NCBI GenBank assembly: GCA_032717465.1
Contig: CM064732.1
Span: 33,987,455-34,051,454 of the forward strand
Length of the DNA: 64,000 bases
Direction: 5' to 3'
DNA from: Coenobita brevimanus
Lineage: Eukaryota; Arthropoda; Malacostraca; Decapoda; Coenobitidae
Shown here in pieces: positions 34,704 through 48,234 of this stretch. A program made the position numbers and the translations under genes. Under the pieces are notes generated by a model. It saw only the letters and a program-made list of their open reading frames with translations. It did no database searches and was not told where the DNA came from. Positions within the stretch are counted from its first letter, which is position 1; every line of letters starts with the position of its first letter.

Positions 34704-34736
34704 GGCGTCTGGCAATAGATAGATAGATAGATAGAT

Positions 34737-35339
34737 TCTTAATTTTCTAAGCCGGGAGGAAAATGATGGTAGAAATTTTCGTTTGGCTATACCTGTTCTT
34801 GCATTTCTTCGACGAGTTTCTTCTCACATTCCTTGTAAATACTTATTTTTTCTCTCTCTCTACTTTTCACTCAGATATCCTGGTAATAGTAATTCTTTCT
34901 TTTGTATCCACCTCTCCGTAATTTTTGTCCATTATGATATATGGTGGGGTGGTGTAAATAAGAGCTCATTCATACATACTTTTACATACTTGCAGCAAGT
35001 CCCCTACATAAGCCGGATTTAAAGCACACATGACATCAAGGAGACCAGGCCACATACTGGAGTTATAATCTACCAGCCTATATTTTTATTACTCCTTTTT
35101 TAGTTCTCCAGCTTTTCCATCTCTGTCCAACCAGGTGTAAAAAAACGAACTCTTTCTAGAAATATATAGGGAAAGCAACCCCATTTTTTCGTTTTCACAT
35201 GCATACATATTTTTGACCTGTGTGCAGTATGAGGAGGGAAGGTGGGGGAGGGATGGAGGGGGTAGAGGCGGAGGGGAAAATATTGATGGGAAGGTGATGG
35301 GATCTGCTGACTGTGGTGAAATATTTACAGGATCCGCTG
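34737..35339. other. No gene seen
   Basis: Unremarkable DNA, becoming purine-rich from 35220. Confidence 0.55.
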
Positions 35340-36330
35340 AAGTGTTCGGTCCGGAGTGATGAATGGATGGATGTGAGGATGGATGGTGGATAAATGGAGG
35401 ATGGTAAGTGGAAAGATAGAAAGATAAATTAACGATGTAAGATAGATGAGTGGATGGATGGAGAGGCAGATGGACGGATAGAAAGAGAGATGCATGAATG
35501 GAAATGAATCGATGGTGGATGGAAAAGTGAATGAATGGGTAAACAAACTGATAGAAGTGGATGGATGGATGAGTGGATGACTGGATGACCGGAGGGATGG
35601 ATGGATGAGTGGATGACTGGATGACCGGAGGGATGGATGGATGGAAGATGAACAGTTGGTGGAAAAGTATATGAACAGATGCATGACAGACGAATGGGAG
35701 GGAAAGATAGAGTAATGTGGTTGGCTAGAGAGATGGAGGGATGAATGGATGGAGAGATGGATGGCTGGATGGGGTAATGGATGGATGAATGATTTAATGC
35801 GATGGTAAATGCTGAATGGTTGAGTGGAATAAGGGGCAAATGGGTGACTAGGTGGAATGGTGGATCGATAGGTGATATAACTGTATGGTGAATGGATGGA
35901 TGATGAATGGATGGCAGAATAGAATGCTGGGTGGGTGAATGGATGGGCAGATGCTAGAGGGCTGAATGAATGAATAGAGAGCTGGATAGTTGTATGGAAT
36001 GATGGTTGCCTGAAGTAATGGATGTATGGATGGTTGAATGAACTGATGAATAAATGATTGAATGATGGCTGTATGGATGATGAATGGATGGAGGGAGGGA
36101 GAGAGGAAGGGATGATGGAAGGATCGATGGATGATGAATGGATGGATAGATGGGTGGGTGGATGAGGAAGTATGGATGAATGGAAGGATGGACGGATGAA
36201 TGGATGGATATTGAGGGTGGATGATGGATTAATGGATGGAGGGATGGGTGGATAGATGGATAGATCGTGAATAGATAAATAGGCGGTAATTGGATGAATA
36301 GATAGATGGTCCTAGATGAATGGAGTGATA
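35340..36330. repeat. Degenerate (ATGG)n-type tetranucleotide repeat, about 1 kb
   Basis: The stretch is built of GGATGGATGAATGG-type words with many substitutions and contains a duplicated segment at about 35570-35640 (GAGTGGATGACTGGATGACC twice). The His/Pro/Ser-rich minus-strand frames (HPSIHPS) are by-products of the repeat. Confidence 0.88.
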
Positions 36331-36780
36331 TACTCGTGGATGGATAGATGAAAGAAAACATGGATGGTTGGAGTCTGGTAGGAAAGTAAGGTCTGTGAGA
36401 GGTAGAGAGAGGAACGAACAAACACGGTTAGGAGTGTGCCATGAATTAAAAAAAGGAAAATGCAAAGAGAACCTTTGACGGATGGGTGGATGAGTGATGA
36501 ATGAATGGAACAATGGAGATGAGAGTCGGGTGGGGCGTACGCTGGGTGAATGACAGGAGGATGGAGGAAAGGGATATGTAAAACAAGGCGAGTGTAGAAG
36601 AGAATAAAGCACGGAGTAATAGTTTGATGAATGATTAGATGGATGAATAGACTGATTTTGCATGGCTGAATGGATAATTGGATGATGTATGTAACCTGGG
36701 AGGAGAGTGGGCTGGATAAGTAATGGGCAAAGCAAGGATAAGAGGAAAATTTGTAAGTAATGGGAGAGGTGAACATAGGA

Positions 36781-36783
<3 letters not shown>

Positions 36784-36813
<30 letters not shown>
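36784..36813. repeat. Poly(A) run, 30 bp
   Basis: A30 run immediately before interspersed repeat R, copy 2. Confidence 0.95.
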
Positions 36814-36814
<1 letters not shown>

Positions 36815-36988
36815 AGGAAAAAGGATTTTGATGAAACATGGCAGGATGATTGTAACTGGTTCAGAGATGGCCCAGTTTCAGTTATAAGTCGACTGAAATA
36901 ATTTGAAGGGGCGTTTTGGTCCCTAACATTTATTGTCACCATTGGTGGAAGAGGAGGCGGAGCATTTCCATGAAGTTTCATAACATTC

Positions 36989-36991
<3 letters not shown>
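36815..36991 (+). repeat. Interspersed repeat R, copy 2
   Basis: It matches 28835-29014 in order and orientation (AGGATTTTGATGAAAC, GGCAGGATG, CAGTTTCA, GAAGGGG, GAGCATTTCC) and likewise ends in (GA)n, here 36992-37037. Confidence 0.78.

Positions 36992-37037
<46 letters not shown>
36992..37037. repeat. (GA)n microsatellite
   Basis: Perfect GA tract at the end of repeat R copy 2. Confidence 0.96.
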
Positions 37038-37040
<3 letters not shown>

Positions 37041-37450
37041 CACTTCTCTATACTCATTGATTTTGGCCTCTAAAAATATTCAGTTAAATATTTGCGACTG
37101 CATTTAAGAATTTGGGAAAAATGCAAGTGGAGGTAGACGGATAGGCTGTTAGACAGACTGACAATGAGGCTGATGGAAATTAAGGTTTAAGTGGAACGAG
37201 GATCGAACGCCAGCCATCCAGCTACTCATTCAGCCAGTCAGCCTGCCAGCCAGACAGGCGATGTAGTATGGAGACAGACAGAAACAGACAGACAAGCGGG
37301 CTGATGGTAGTATATGGTTCTTATGGCAAGACTGGACAAGCTGGCAAACATATATATAGACGGGCAAAGAGATAGAGTGATTTGAAGATATACAACATGC
37401 CTTGCTCACGCATATAGTAAATCCATAAGTAACTACATACATATCATACA

Positions 37451-37680
37451 TGGAGCTGCAGTGGCTCGATCGGCAGCGTAATCGTCTTAGAATCCGTGTA
37501 CCCCAAGTCTAGGTTTCAAATACATATCGTGTCAGATATTTCAGGTAGATGGTGACAATCGCCTCTTTCATATGTTTCCAGTTTCCATGTATGAACGCTG
37601 TCGAAACCTATGACAGGCAGACCAGCATATGTCAGGACTCCATATTATAATGATACAACTCATTGCATGATAGACTGATG
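37451..37680 (+). mobile_element. Candidate tRNA-derived SINE (family S4)
   Basis: The head GGAGCTGCAGTGGCTCGATC contains an A-box-like TGGCTCGATCGG, with a B-box-like GGTTTCAAATA about 50 nt later. The 3-prime end and tail are not defined, and no second copy was found here. The head differs from S1, S2 and S3. It could be a diverged tRNA pseudogene. Confidence 0.4.
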
Positions 37681-38590
37681 TAGGAATCTACATCATCATA
37701 ATACAATTCATAATAGATAGTGTAACAGATAGGAACACCAGTCAAGGTGTGGGAAAAGGAAATATGTCAGCAAGAGTTAACAAAGGAAATGTGTTTGCGA
37801 TTTCAGTGGGAAAGGAAATGTGTCCGTTTTTCTGTAAGGAATGCCAGACGTGCACTATGTCACTGGAAACGCTACATGCACACAGACACACACAAGATTC
37901 TAGAACAATCCCAAATGTACAGTACACGGGACACTAGCTCTCCTGTACAAGAAGGAAGGGATTAGAGAGTCAGAAAGGGGCTAGCCACAGAACCGAGAGG
38001 TTGTGGAGAGAGGAAGAGAGAAGAGGGGTCCAGCGAGAACTTAGCTAGTAAATTACGTTCCTGTGTAATACATACACTGCTCAACTTAAACTTTTCCTTG
38101 AAGATAATAAACTACAATCAAGACCCTGTATCCATCTTTAACTTCTGTCTTTGACTACACGATAACTAAAATCAGTCTCAAGATTCACATATTATAGGGT
38201 CAAGATACCACATATCATAGTTTCAACACGTCAGCTTTCACATGTGTTACTTTTCCTACAGACACCCCTTCCCAATTTGCATTTGGCTAGGATGGGGAGG
38301 GGTTAATTTATGCATATCATTCTCCGTCCAGTCTCGGGCAACGATCCAGTCCTCCGGTGAACCTCTTATACTCCAGTAGATACTAATGCAGATGCGCTGA
38401 AACGAATCCAGAAATACATGAATTCATAGCCTATGCACAAGCATTTCAACACTTACAATTTCATGAACCTTCTTCCAAGCATACCAGTACATACAACCAT
38501 ATACACACTGAGACCAACTATTACACACATAAGCAAACAAATACAGTCATTCTTAGTTATACCTAACTTTATACACATCCATACTCACTT

Positions 38591-38632
<42 letters not shown>

Positions 38633-38698
38633 CTACAATGTCTCACCATCCGTCCTTCTGTCACTCACTATTAATTTCCACTGCCGGTCTGGGGTTTA

Positions 38699-38737
<39 letters not shown>

Positions 38738-38740
38738 ATG

Positions 38741-38837
<97 letters not shown>

Positions 38838-39413
38838 CTTGCAAACCTTTATTCATAGGTATGCACGTACATTATGTGTGCATGCATTCTTCATCATATA
38901 TAGTCTTGCATGGATATGAATAGGTATATAAATATTTTTCCGGGCTAGATATTAATGTATGTGCGTCTTTTTGGCCTTATTATCGTGGACATAGCCTTGG
39001 AAGATTTGAAGTACCTCATCATCTCTGATTTATTTATACGGTCCTCATAGCTCCTTTATCTCGTTTTGTTTAACCACGTCTTCATAGTGACACAGTTTTA
39101 TTTCATTCTTGACGTAATTCAACAATTTTACTCAGCCTAAACAAGGTGTCTAGAACTGGAAGGGACAGATAGGCTAGTTAACAAGTCCCTCATTGTTCGA
39201 GGTCTACCAAATTTCAGCATTATCGTTTGGAGCTGTTTAAAAATATCGCCAGCACCTCACTATTCTCTTGGCCTTACCAGCACCTCCTCATTCCTAACGT
39301 GATTATACCAAACCTTTTCACGTTACACCTCGTTATTCTTGTTAACCAATTACCTCTTCCTTCTTGGACTCGCGAAATGGATAGTCTGACCTCCGTTTAG
39401 ATTCGAGTACCTT

Positions 39414-39416
<3 letters not shown>
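37681..39416. other. No gene; several dinucleotide tracts
   Basis: (AC)n lies at 38598-38628, (GT)n at 38702-38734 and (GA)n with AAAG interruptions at 38744-38837. Outside them I see nothing coding. Confidence 0.7.

Positions 39417-39484
<68 letters not shown>
39417..39484. repeat. (AC)n microsatellite
   Basis: About 34 AC units. Confidence 0.97.
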
Positions 39485-39487
<3 letters not shown>

Positions 39488-39645
39488 CATCTGGCACTAA
39501 TGAGAAAAAATGAGTCATGAATTTATGCTTGGGTTCTTTTCTTATTTAACTTTGGCCAGCTCCATGCTGCCCTTATTGTTAGTCGTGTTTTCTTTCTTTC
39601 TTTCTTACATTCTTCCTATCTTTCTCGTATTCTTTCTTTCTTTCT

Positions 39646-41156
39646 GGGGGAAAGCCCCAGGAATTGATGGAGTGTGTGGTGAAATGCTGAAGCATGGGGG
39701 AGAGATAGTAGTAGAATGGATGTGGAAGATGTGCAGATTGGCCTGGGAGGAAGGTAGAGTCCCGGAGGATTGGAAGTCAGGTATAACTCTTCCCTTGTAC
39801 AAAGGAAAAGGGGAAAAAGAAGTGTGTGGTAATCATAGGGGCATTTGTCTTCTTAGTATAATAGGAAAAGTGTATGGTAGGATACTTATTGACAGAGTTA
39901 GAGAAAGAACAGAGAAATTAGTTGGAGAAGAACAGGGAGGCTTTAGGAAGGGAAGAGGTTGTGTAGATCAGATATTCATTCTTAGATCTTTAGTGGAAAA
40001 GTTTCTAGAGAAGGGAAAGAAGTTGTATGCGGCTTTCATGGATTTGGAGAAAGCATATGACAGGGTGGATAGACAAGGATTGTGGAAAGTGTTAAGAATA
40101 TATGGAGTAGATGGAAAGTTGTTGAATGCTGTGAAGAGTATGTATGACGGTGCGAAGGCTGCAGTGCGTGTGGATGGTGAACTAAGTGAATTTTTCTCTT
40201 TGAAAGTTGGGTTGAAACAGGGATGTGTCATGTCGCCATGGTTGTTCAATCTGTACATGGATGGGGCAATAAAAGAGGTACAAGGTAGGGTAGTGGATGT
40301 TGGAGTGGCCCTGGTGAGAGAGGATAGTGTTTGGAAACTCCCTCTACTGTTGTTTGCAGATGATACTGTGTTGTTGAGTGAAGACGAAGGGGAGCTGCAA
40401 GACTTGATGGATGAGTTTGGGAGAGTGTGTAAGAAACGGAATCTAAAGGTGAATGTAGGGAAGAGTAAAGTGATGGTCTTTGAGAGAGAAGTCAGTGAAT
40501 GTACAGCGAGGTTGGATGGTGAGGAATTGGAAAATGTGAGTACGTTTAAGTACTTGGGTAGTGTGATGAGTAAGGATGGAGGTTTGGAGGGTGAAGTGCT
40601 TGAAAGGGTACAGCAGGGAAGAAAGGTTGCTGGTTCTTTGAAAGCAGTGATAAGAAACGGAAGTGAACATGGAAGTGAAAAAGTTACTACATGGCAGTAT
40701 TGTGATACCAACTCTAACGTATGGAAGTGAAGCTTGGACGTTGTTGGAAGGACACAAGTCAGGAGTGAGAGCAGTGGAAATGAGTTATTTAAAAGGAGCC
40801 TGTGGAGTCACATGGAGAGACAGGCTGACAAATGAGGATATAAAGGAGCGTTGTGGTGTGGATATGGATGTGATAGGATGCGTTATGAGGAACACACTGA
40901 GATGGTTTGGGCATGTGGATAGGATGGAGGGTGAAAGACTGACGAAGAGAGTGTATGTGAGTGAGGTGGAGGGGGGAAGAGGAAGGGGGAGGCCGAGGAT
41001 GAGATGGAGGGATGGGGTGGAGAGGTATATGAGAGAGGGGGTGTGTGAGTTGGGAGCAGGGCAGTGAAATGGCGGGGGACAGTGCGACTTGGAGGCGATT
41101 TGGTTGTGGCCACCACAAACGGGATTGAGGCGTCTGGCAATAGATAGATAGATAGA
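39646..41156 (+). mobile_element. RTE-like LINE copy E5, 5-prime truncated
   Basis: Homology starts abruptly at GGGGAAAGCCCCAGGAATTG after a (TTTC)n-rich stretch (39590-39645) and runs to the family terminus and ATAG tail at 41156. It is nearly identical by eye to E4 over the shared 1.5 kb. Confidence 0.9.
39652..41067 (+). pseudogene. Reverse transcriptase of RTE-like copy E5
   Basis: An uninterrupted frame runs from KAPGIDGVCGEMLKHGG (39652) to 40730. It includes motif A FMDLEKAYDRVDRQG (40035), GLKQGCVMSPWLFNLYMDG and motif C FADDTVLL (40352-40363). A 3-nt deletion near 40488 keeps frame. A 2-nt loss near 40657 shifts the frame, and the C-terminus continues in 40663-41067 (KKLLHGSIVIPTLTYGSEAW, WFGHVDRMEGERL, GRGRPRMRWRDG). 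Another indel near 41035 replaces the last 25 or so residues. With both catalytic aspartates and only two late indels this is the best-preserved RT core in the window. It lacks all sequence upstream of the RT, including the endonuclease. Confidence 0.9.
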
Positions 41157-41241
41157 CTTCTTCCTTTCAGAATTAACCGAGTCCGACCAAACTTGAACAC
41201 AGTGACCAGCCTGTGACCTAGTTTTGCCCGAAAGATTTTGA

Positions 41242-41270
41242 TTGCTAGGCAACTACTTGTTGCCTAGCAA
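41242..41270. other. Perfect 12-bp inverted repeat with 5-nt loop
   Basis: TTGCTAGGCAAC, loop TACTT, then GTTGCCTAGCAA. It could fold as a hairpin or mark an element end. It lies just upstream of the 342-bp tandem repeat, which also contains CCTAGCAACC at 41458. No poly-T terminator context is evident. Confidence 0.8.
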
Positions 41271-41505
41271 CGGCTGAAAACCCACTATTTCGTACTTTTC
41301 ACGTTTTTAGCAATAGAAGCATTGCTAATGGGCATAGAAAGCTTTGACTTCTTTAAGAGTAAGGTTGAGATCATTCCCTATTGGAAGTGTGCCATCCATT
41401 TTTTCCCTCTCTTCTCTAGTTTTTGAATGATAATCCTAGGAAGATTGGCCTCGGCATCCCTAGCAACCAGTGCCAGTTTTCGAAAATGCCACACCTAGTT
41501 CCCCA

Positions 41506-42130
41506 GCAGCTCAATGGAACTGTATGGAAGTTGGCATGATTATAGACATTGACTAGCACTACAATTCTTTACGGTACACCTATGGGCCATATTGGCCAGG
41601 TCATTGGTCAAAGGTCATCAAATAAGAAACTGGTGAAAATAACTAAAATCAACACTATGCTCGTGCGAAATTCTAAGGTTCTGAAGATTGTTAAGCCAGG
41701 GCCATGATTATTGGATGGAATGTTGCACTTGAGTACCTCCAGACAAAAATGACAGTGTCGAATCTCACTTCCAGTTGCTGGCAGCGCCACCTAGAGGTTG
41801 TACTTTTGGTGGGCCATTCAACAAATTTCAAGTTCCCTAACTCCACAATGGGTGGATGGAATTGAATGAAACTTTGCATGCATATAAACGTTAATGAATA
41901 CTTCAAGTGTGCTCTATACCTGCATGACCTATATCCGCCAAGTCAAAAGTCAAAGGGCATCAAGTGCAGAAACTATGAAATGCACTTAAATTACGACCTT
42001 GCTTGCACGAAATGCTAAGGTTCCGAAGATTATTAAGCCAGGGCCACGATTCTTGGGTGGAATGTTGCACTGGAGTGCCTCAATATAAATATGACTTTTA
42101 GTTTCGAAACTCCCTTACGGTCGCTGACAA
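41506..42130. repeat. Tandem repeat, about 342-bp period, nearly two units
   Basis: The landmark CTAAGGTT recurs at 41673 and 42015 (342 bp). Further matched blocks are AAGCCAGGGCCA, GGATGGAATGTTGCACT or GGGTGGAATGTTGCACT, and GGTCAAAGGTCATCAA or AGTCAAAGGGCATCAA. The copies are clearly diverged (perhaps 70-75% by eye). No conserved frame was seen. Confidence 0.8.
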
Positions 42131-42331
42131 AGCTTGATCTGCTTAGATCTGGCCATCGTCGCCTACAGGATTGTTTCATTCTTTTGACTTCTCTTTCCTG
42201 CATTTCCATTTGCATTCTTGTGTTTGGTTCCTGTAATGCATTTCGTTTTTTTTTTTTTTTTCACTGTCTGCCAATCAGTGTGTTAATTAAGGAATACGTT
42301 TTCTCACGTCTGATTCTTTGAAGTCACTGTG

Positions 42332-42332
<1 letters not shown>

Positions 42333-42408
<76 letters not shown>
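42333..42408. repeat. (AC)n-(TC)n compound microsatellite
   Basis: AC tract 42333-42358 followed by TC tract 42359-42408. Confidence 0.96.
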
Positions 42409-45213
<2,805 letters not shown>

Positions 45214-45221
45214 TATCAGCC

Positions 45222-46995
45222 AAGGTAAGACTGTAAAGAAAATGGTTGAAGAGACGAAGGGGAAGACATGAGGAAACAGCTCTTGTGAAAAGAGTGAAGA
45301 ATTGGAAGACAGTGAGAAAATGGCAGAGTATAAGAGCATAGTGGAAGAAAGATTAGGAAGGTATGAGTTAGAGCAGATGGAAGGGGTGGAAGACATATGT
45401 AATATATTCACGAAAGAGATAGGCGCAGCGTGTGCGGTGGTTTGTGGAGTGAGGAGGAGATGCAGGGGTGTCCAAGGGACAGCATGGTGGAATGATGAGG
45501 TGAAAGGAGCTGTGGAACAAAAGAAGGCATATAGTGAATGGCTAGTGAATAGAGGTAGGGGAGAAGATGAGAGAGAGAAGAGAAAGGTATATGTGAGCAG
45601 GAGAAGGGAGGTGAAGAGACTGGTGAAGGAGAGTAAGAAGAAAGTGGATGAAGAGTTTGGGAGGAATCTGAGTGTGAAATGGAGAGAGTGTAAGAAATTG
45701 TTTTGGAAGGAGGTGAAGAAAGTAAGGCAGTGTGAAAGGGGTAATAGTAGGGGAGTGAAAGATAGGAATAATAGTTTGTTGGTGGAGATGAGGGAGAAAT
45801 TGAGGAGATGGAAGGAGCACTTTGAGGATTTGTTGAATGTAGAGAGTGAGAGCAGTGCGAGTATAAGTGGTTGGGATATGGCTGGGAGAAGGAGAGATGA
45901 GAGGAGGGAGGAAGAGATCAGTAGGGCGGAAACAGTGGAAGCAATGAAGAAGATCAAGATGAGAAAAGCCCCAGGAATTGATGGAGTGTGTGGTGAAATG
46001 CTGAGGTATGAGGATGAGACTGTAGTGGAGTTGATATGGAAGTTATATATATTGGCTTGGGAAGAGGGAAGGGCTCCAGGGGACTGGAAATCAGGTATAA
46101 TTGCTCCTTTATACAAAGGAAAAAGGGAGAGACAAGTATGTCATAACCATAGGGGTAATTGCCTTCTTAGTGTGACTGGAAAAATATATGGTAGAATACT
46201 CATTGATAGGGTTAGGCATATAACAGAGGAGCTAGTTGGAGAAGAACAAAGGGGATTTAGGAAGGGAAAAGGTTGTGTAGATCAGATATTTGTTCTAAGA
46301 TGTTTAGAGGAGAAGTATCTAGAGAAGGGAAAGAAAATATATGCTGTCTTCATGAACTTGGAGAGAGCTTATGACAGAATAGATAGATAAGGTATGTGGA
46401 AGGTACTGAGAATATATTAAGTGGAGGGGAAATTGTTGAGTGCTGTGAAAAGTATGTATGAAGGAGCTAGGGCTACGGTCCTAGTGGACGGTGAGCTGAG
46501 CGAGTTCTTTGATCTCAATGTGGGACTGAAACTGGGTTGTGTGATGTCTCCATGGCTGTTTAATATATACATGGATGGGGTTGTAAAGGAGGTGCAAGGT
46601 AGGGCAGTGGATGTGGGGGTGGCTCTAATGAATGAGGGTGAGATTTGGAAGATTCCGGTGTCGTTGATGATACAGTATTGTTGAGTGAAGATGAATGGGA
46701 GTTGCAAGGTTTGGGGAATGAATTTGGGACAGTGTGTAGGAAGAGGAATTTGAAAGTTAATGTAAACAAGAGTAAAGTTATGGTGTTTGAGAGGAATGAA
46801 GTCACAGAATGCACGGTGAGGTTGGATGGTGAGGATATGGAGAATGTCAGTGCTTTCAAGTACTTGGGTAGTGTGATGAGTAATGATGGAACTTTGGGGG
46901 ATGAAGTGCGTGAAAGGGTACAGCAGGGAAGGATGGTTGTTGGTTCACTGAAAGCAGTGATGAGAAATAGGGAGGTGAGTATGGAAGTTAAGAAG
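45222..46995 (+). mobile_element. RTE-like LINE copy E6, first part
   Basis: The copy is 5-prime truncated in the linker after the endonuclease and runs through most of the RT to AVMRNREVSMEVKK (46995). There it is interrupted by an insertion. The rest of the copy lies at 48235-48702. Sequence is the most diverged of the six copies, so E6 is an old insertion or a separate subfamily. Confidence 0.88.
45302..46990 (+). pseudogene. Linker and reverse transcriptase of RTE-like copy E6
   Basis: The frame 45302-46390 is open for 362 codons. It preserves the linker best (TAWWNDEVK, VDEEFGRNLSVKWRECKKLFWKEV, KAPGIDGVCGEML). RT motif A reads FMNLERAYD (46349): the catalytic Asp is Asn. A stop follows at 46388. 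Homology continues 46421-46684 (GLKLGCVMSPWLFNIYMDG). Motif C has lost the Phe-Ala part: the sequence runs PVSL directly into DDTVLL with a frameshift (about 46660-46672). From 46645 to 46990 the frame is open again to the insertion. Two independent active-site lesions make this copy non-functional. Confidence 0.88.
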
Positions 46996-47264
46996 TCTAT
47001 CTATCTATCTATCTATTGCCAGACGCCATAATCCCGTAAGGGGTGGCCGTTTGACTTTGAGTTACTTGTTTTACGGAGAGGGGCACTAACCCTCCACCAA
47101 CCCACTTGTTGACATGTAGGGAGCACGTATGGTTTGGTTATATGGTTACCACCCAGCGTTGTAAATGATTTCTTGCTTACAGGAAACCATTTGGCTTGTC
47201 ACTCAATGTAAAGCCACCTGTAAAGGAAAGAAAAGCAATAAGAAGTGACAGGAAAGATGGGAGA
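46996..47264 (-). mobile_element. Short RTE-derived element S5, copy 2, inside E6
   Basis: The plus strand begins with the (TCTA)n tail and the reverse complement of the RTE terminus (TTGCCAGACGCCATAATCCC). A body matching the E2 leader follows, and the element ends near the pyrimidine-rich lead (reverse complement of TCTCCCATC at about 47264). It shares the leader-to-terminus junction with copy 1 at 30396-30661. It inserted in E6 in the opposite orientation, exactly where the E6 frame stops. Confidence 0.78.
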
Positions 47265-48234
47265 CAACATAAAAATTTTGACATTTCAGTACAGCTACAG
47301 CAATCTAGTAATCCAGATACCTAATTAATCTGAACAGTTAAACAGACACCAACTTCCAGTCTAGATATACATACAGATGTATTCATAAGTTCAGATAAAC
47401 ATCTATAGTTGAAACATCAACTCATGCTGTTCTTGTTGTTCCTTAACCCCAGTCTGTCTGGCTAATCAGACCTCTCAACCGCAGGTTAGCAACTGCTTCT
47501 GTAGGGCTGCCGTACAGTATGTACACCATTCAGGGAACTGGTGCCTCCCTGTGGTAGACAACGCCTGCCAGGGTCGGACCAAGGTCCTTCCCCACAGTGA
47601 GGGGCAGGGAAATATTGTACTTGTATGAGGAGGTGGCTCCCAGGTGGACACTGCACCTGCTTAGTTCCATTTAGGGTGAACAGTGCCACCATGTGTAGGT
47701 TTCTCACCAGTGCCATTTACTGCCTGGTGTATTGATCATCAGCATACTAGGCAGTAAATGCTATAGTTCTATATTCCATCAGCAGTGGACACTCCAGAAG
47801 ACAACATGAGCACATATATTATCCCAACTAAGGAATGAAACTATATACAAGTTTTCCCCACATTACTGGTTTTTCCATATATTACTGCATAAACTAATGC
47901 ACAGTATTTTTGTTTTCTCTGAAACTGGAAACTCACATGGAAGATCTTCACATGCCAGTGGTAAATATGTATGTACTGTAAGATGCAAATATGGTATTCC
48001 ACAGTTTCAGAAGCAATTTTATACTGAGATAAATAGAGTTCCACTGGATGCAGATTAAACATATGCAAGTCCTTTAACATATAACAAACATTTCCCTGGC
48101 AGCCTACCCTCACCTCACAAAATTAACAGACCACATAATCACTTTTTCTTCAACTAGTAAACAAAGACAAGCTCAATTATAAATGTTACAGTACAGTAAT
48201 ATGCAAATTCCAGGTATATGCAATAACCTGTCAG
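47265..48234. other. Remainder of the E6 insertion, nothing coding
   Basis: About 970 bp between S5 copy 2 and the resumption of E6. I recognise no protein or element terminus. It contains the palindrome at 47714-47760. It may be a second element inserted at the same place or sequence carried with S5. Confidence 0.5.
47714..47760. other. Near-perfect 47-bp palindrome
   Basis: The outer 12 bp arms (CATTTACTGCCT and AGGCAGTAAATG) are perfect. The inner 23 bp pair with one A-C mismatch and three G-T pairs, leaving almost no loop. As plus-strand RNA the G-T pairs would be wobble pairs, giving a 23-bp hairpin. Confidence 0.75.

Larger units (their letters stand above)
32014..34736 (+). mobile_element. 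RTE-like LINE copy E4, lacks only the 5-prime third of the endonuclease
   Basis: Homology begins in the middle of the endonuclease (CVYAPTQDRARR) and continues to the terminus GGCGTCTGGCAATAGATAG and an (ATAG)n tail ending at 34736. It is among the least diverged copies. From 33215 on it is nearly identical by eye to E5 at 39646-41156, so the family was active fairly recently on an evolutionary scale. Confidence 0.9.

Noticed and set aside
35325..36981. His/Pro/Ser/Ile-rich minus-strand frames that look like a repeat protein
   Set aside because: They come from degenerate ATGG tetranucleotide repeats read in different registers.
37200..37262. Another tRNA-like head on the minus strand (GCGTTCGATCC)
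   Set aside because: Only the B-box-like word is convincing. The upstream region is a degenerate GCCAGCCAG repeat that can mimic an A box.
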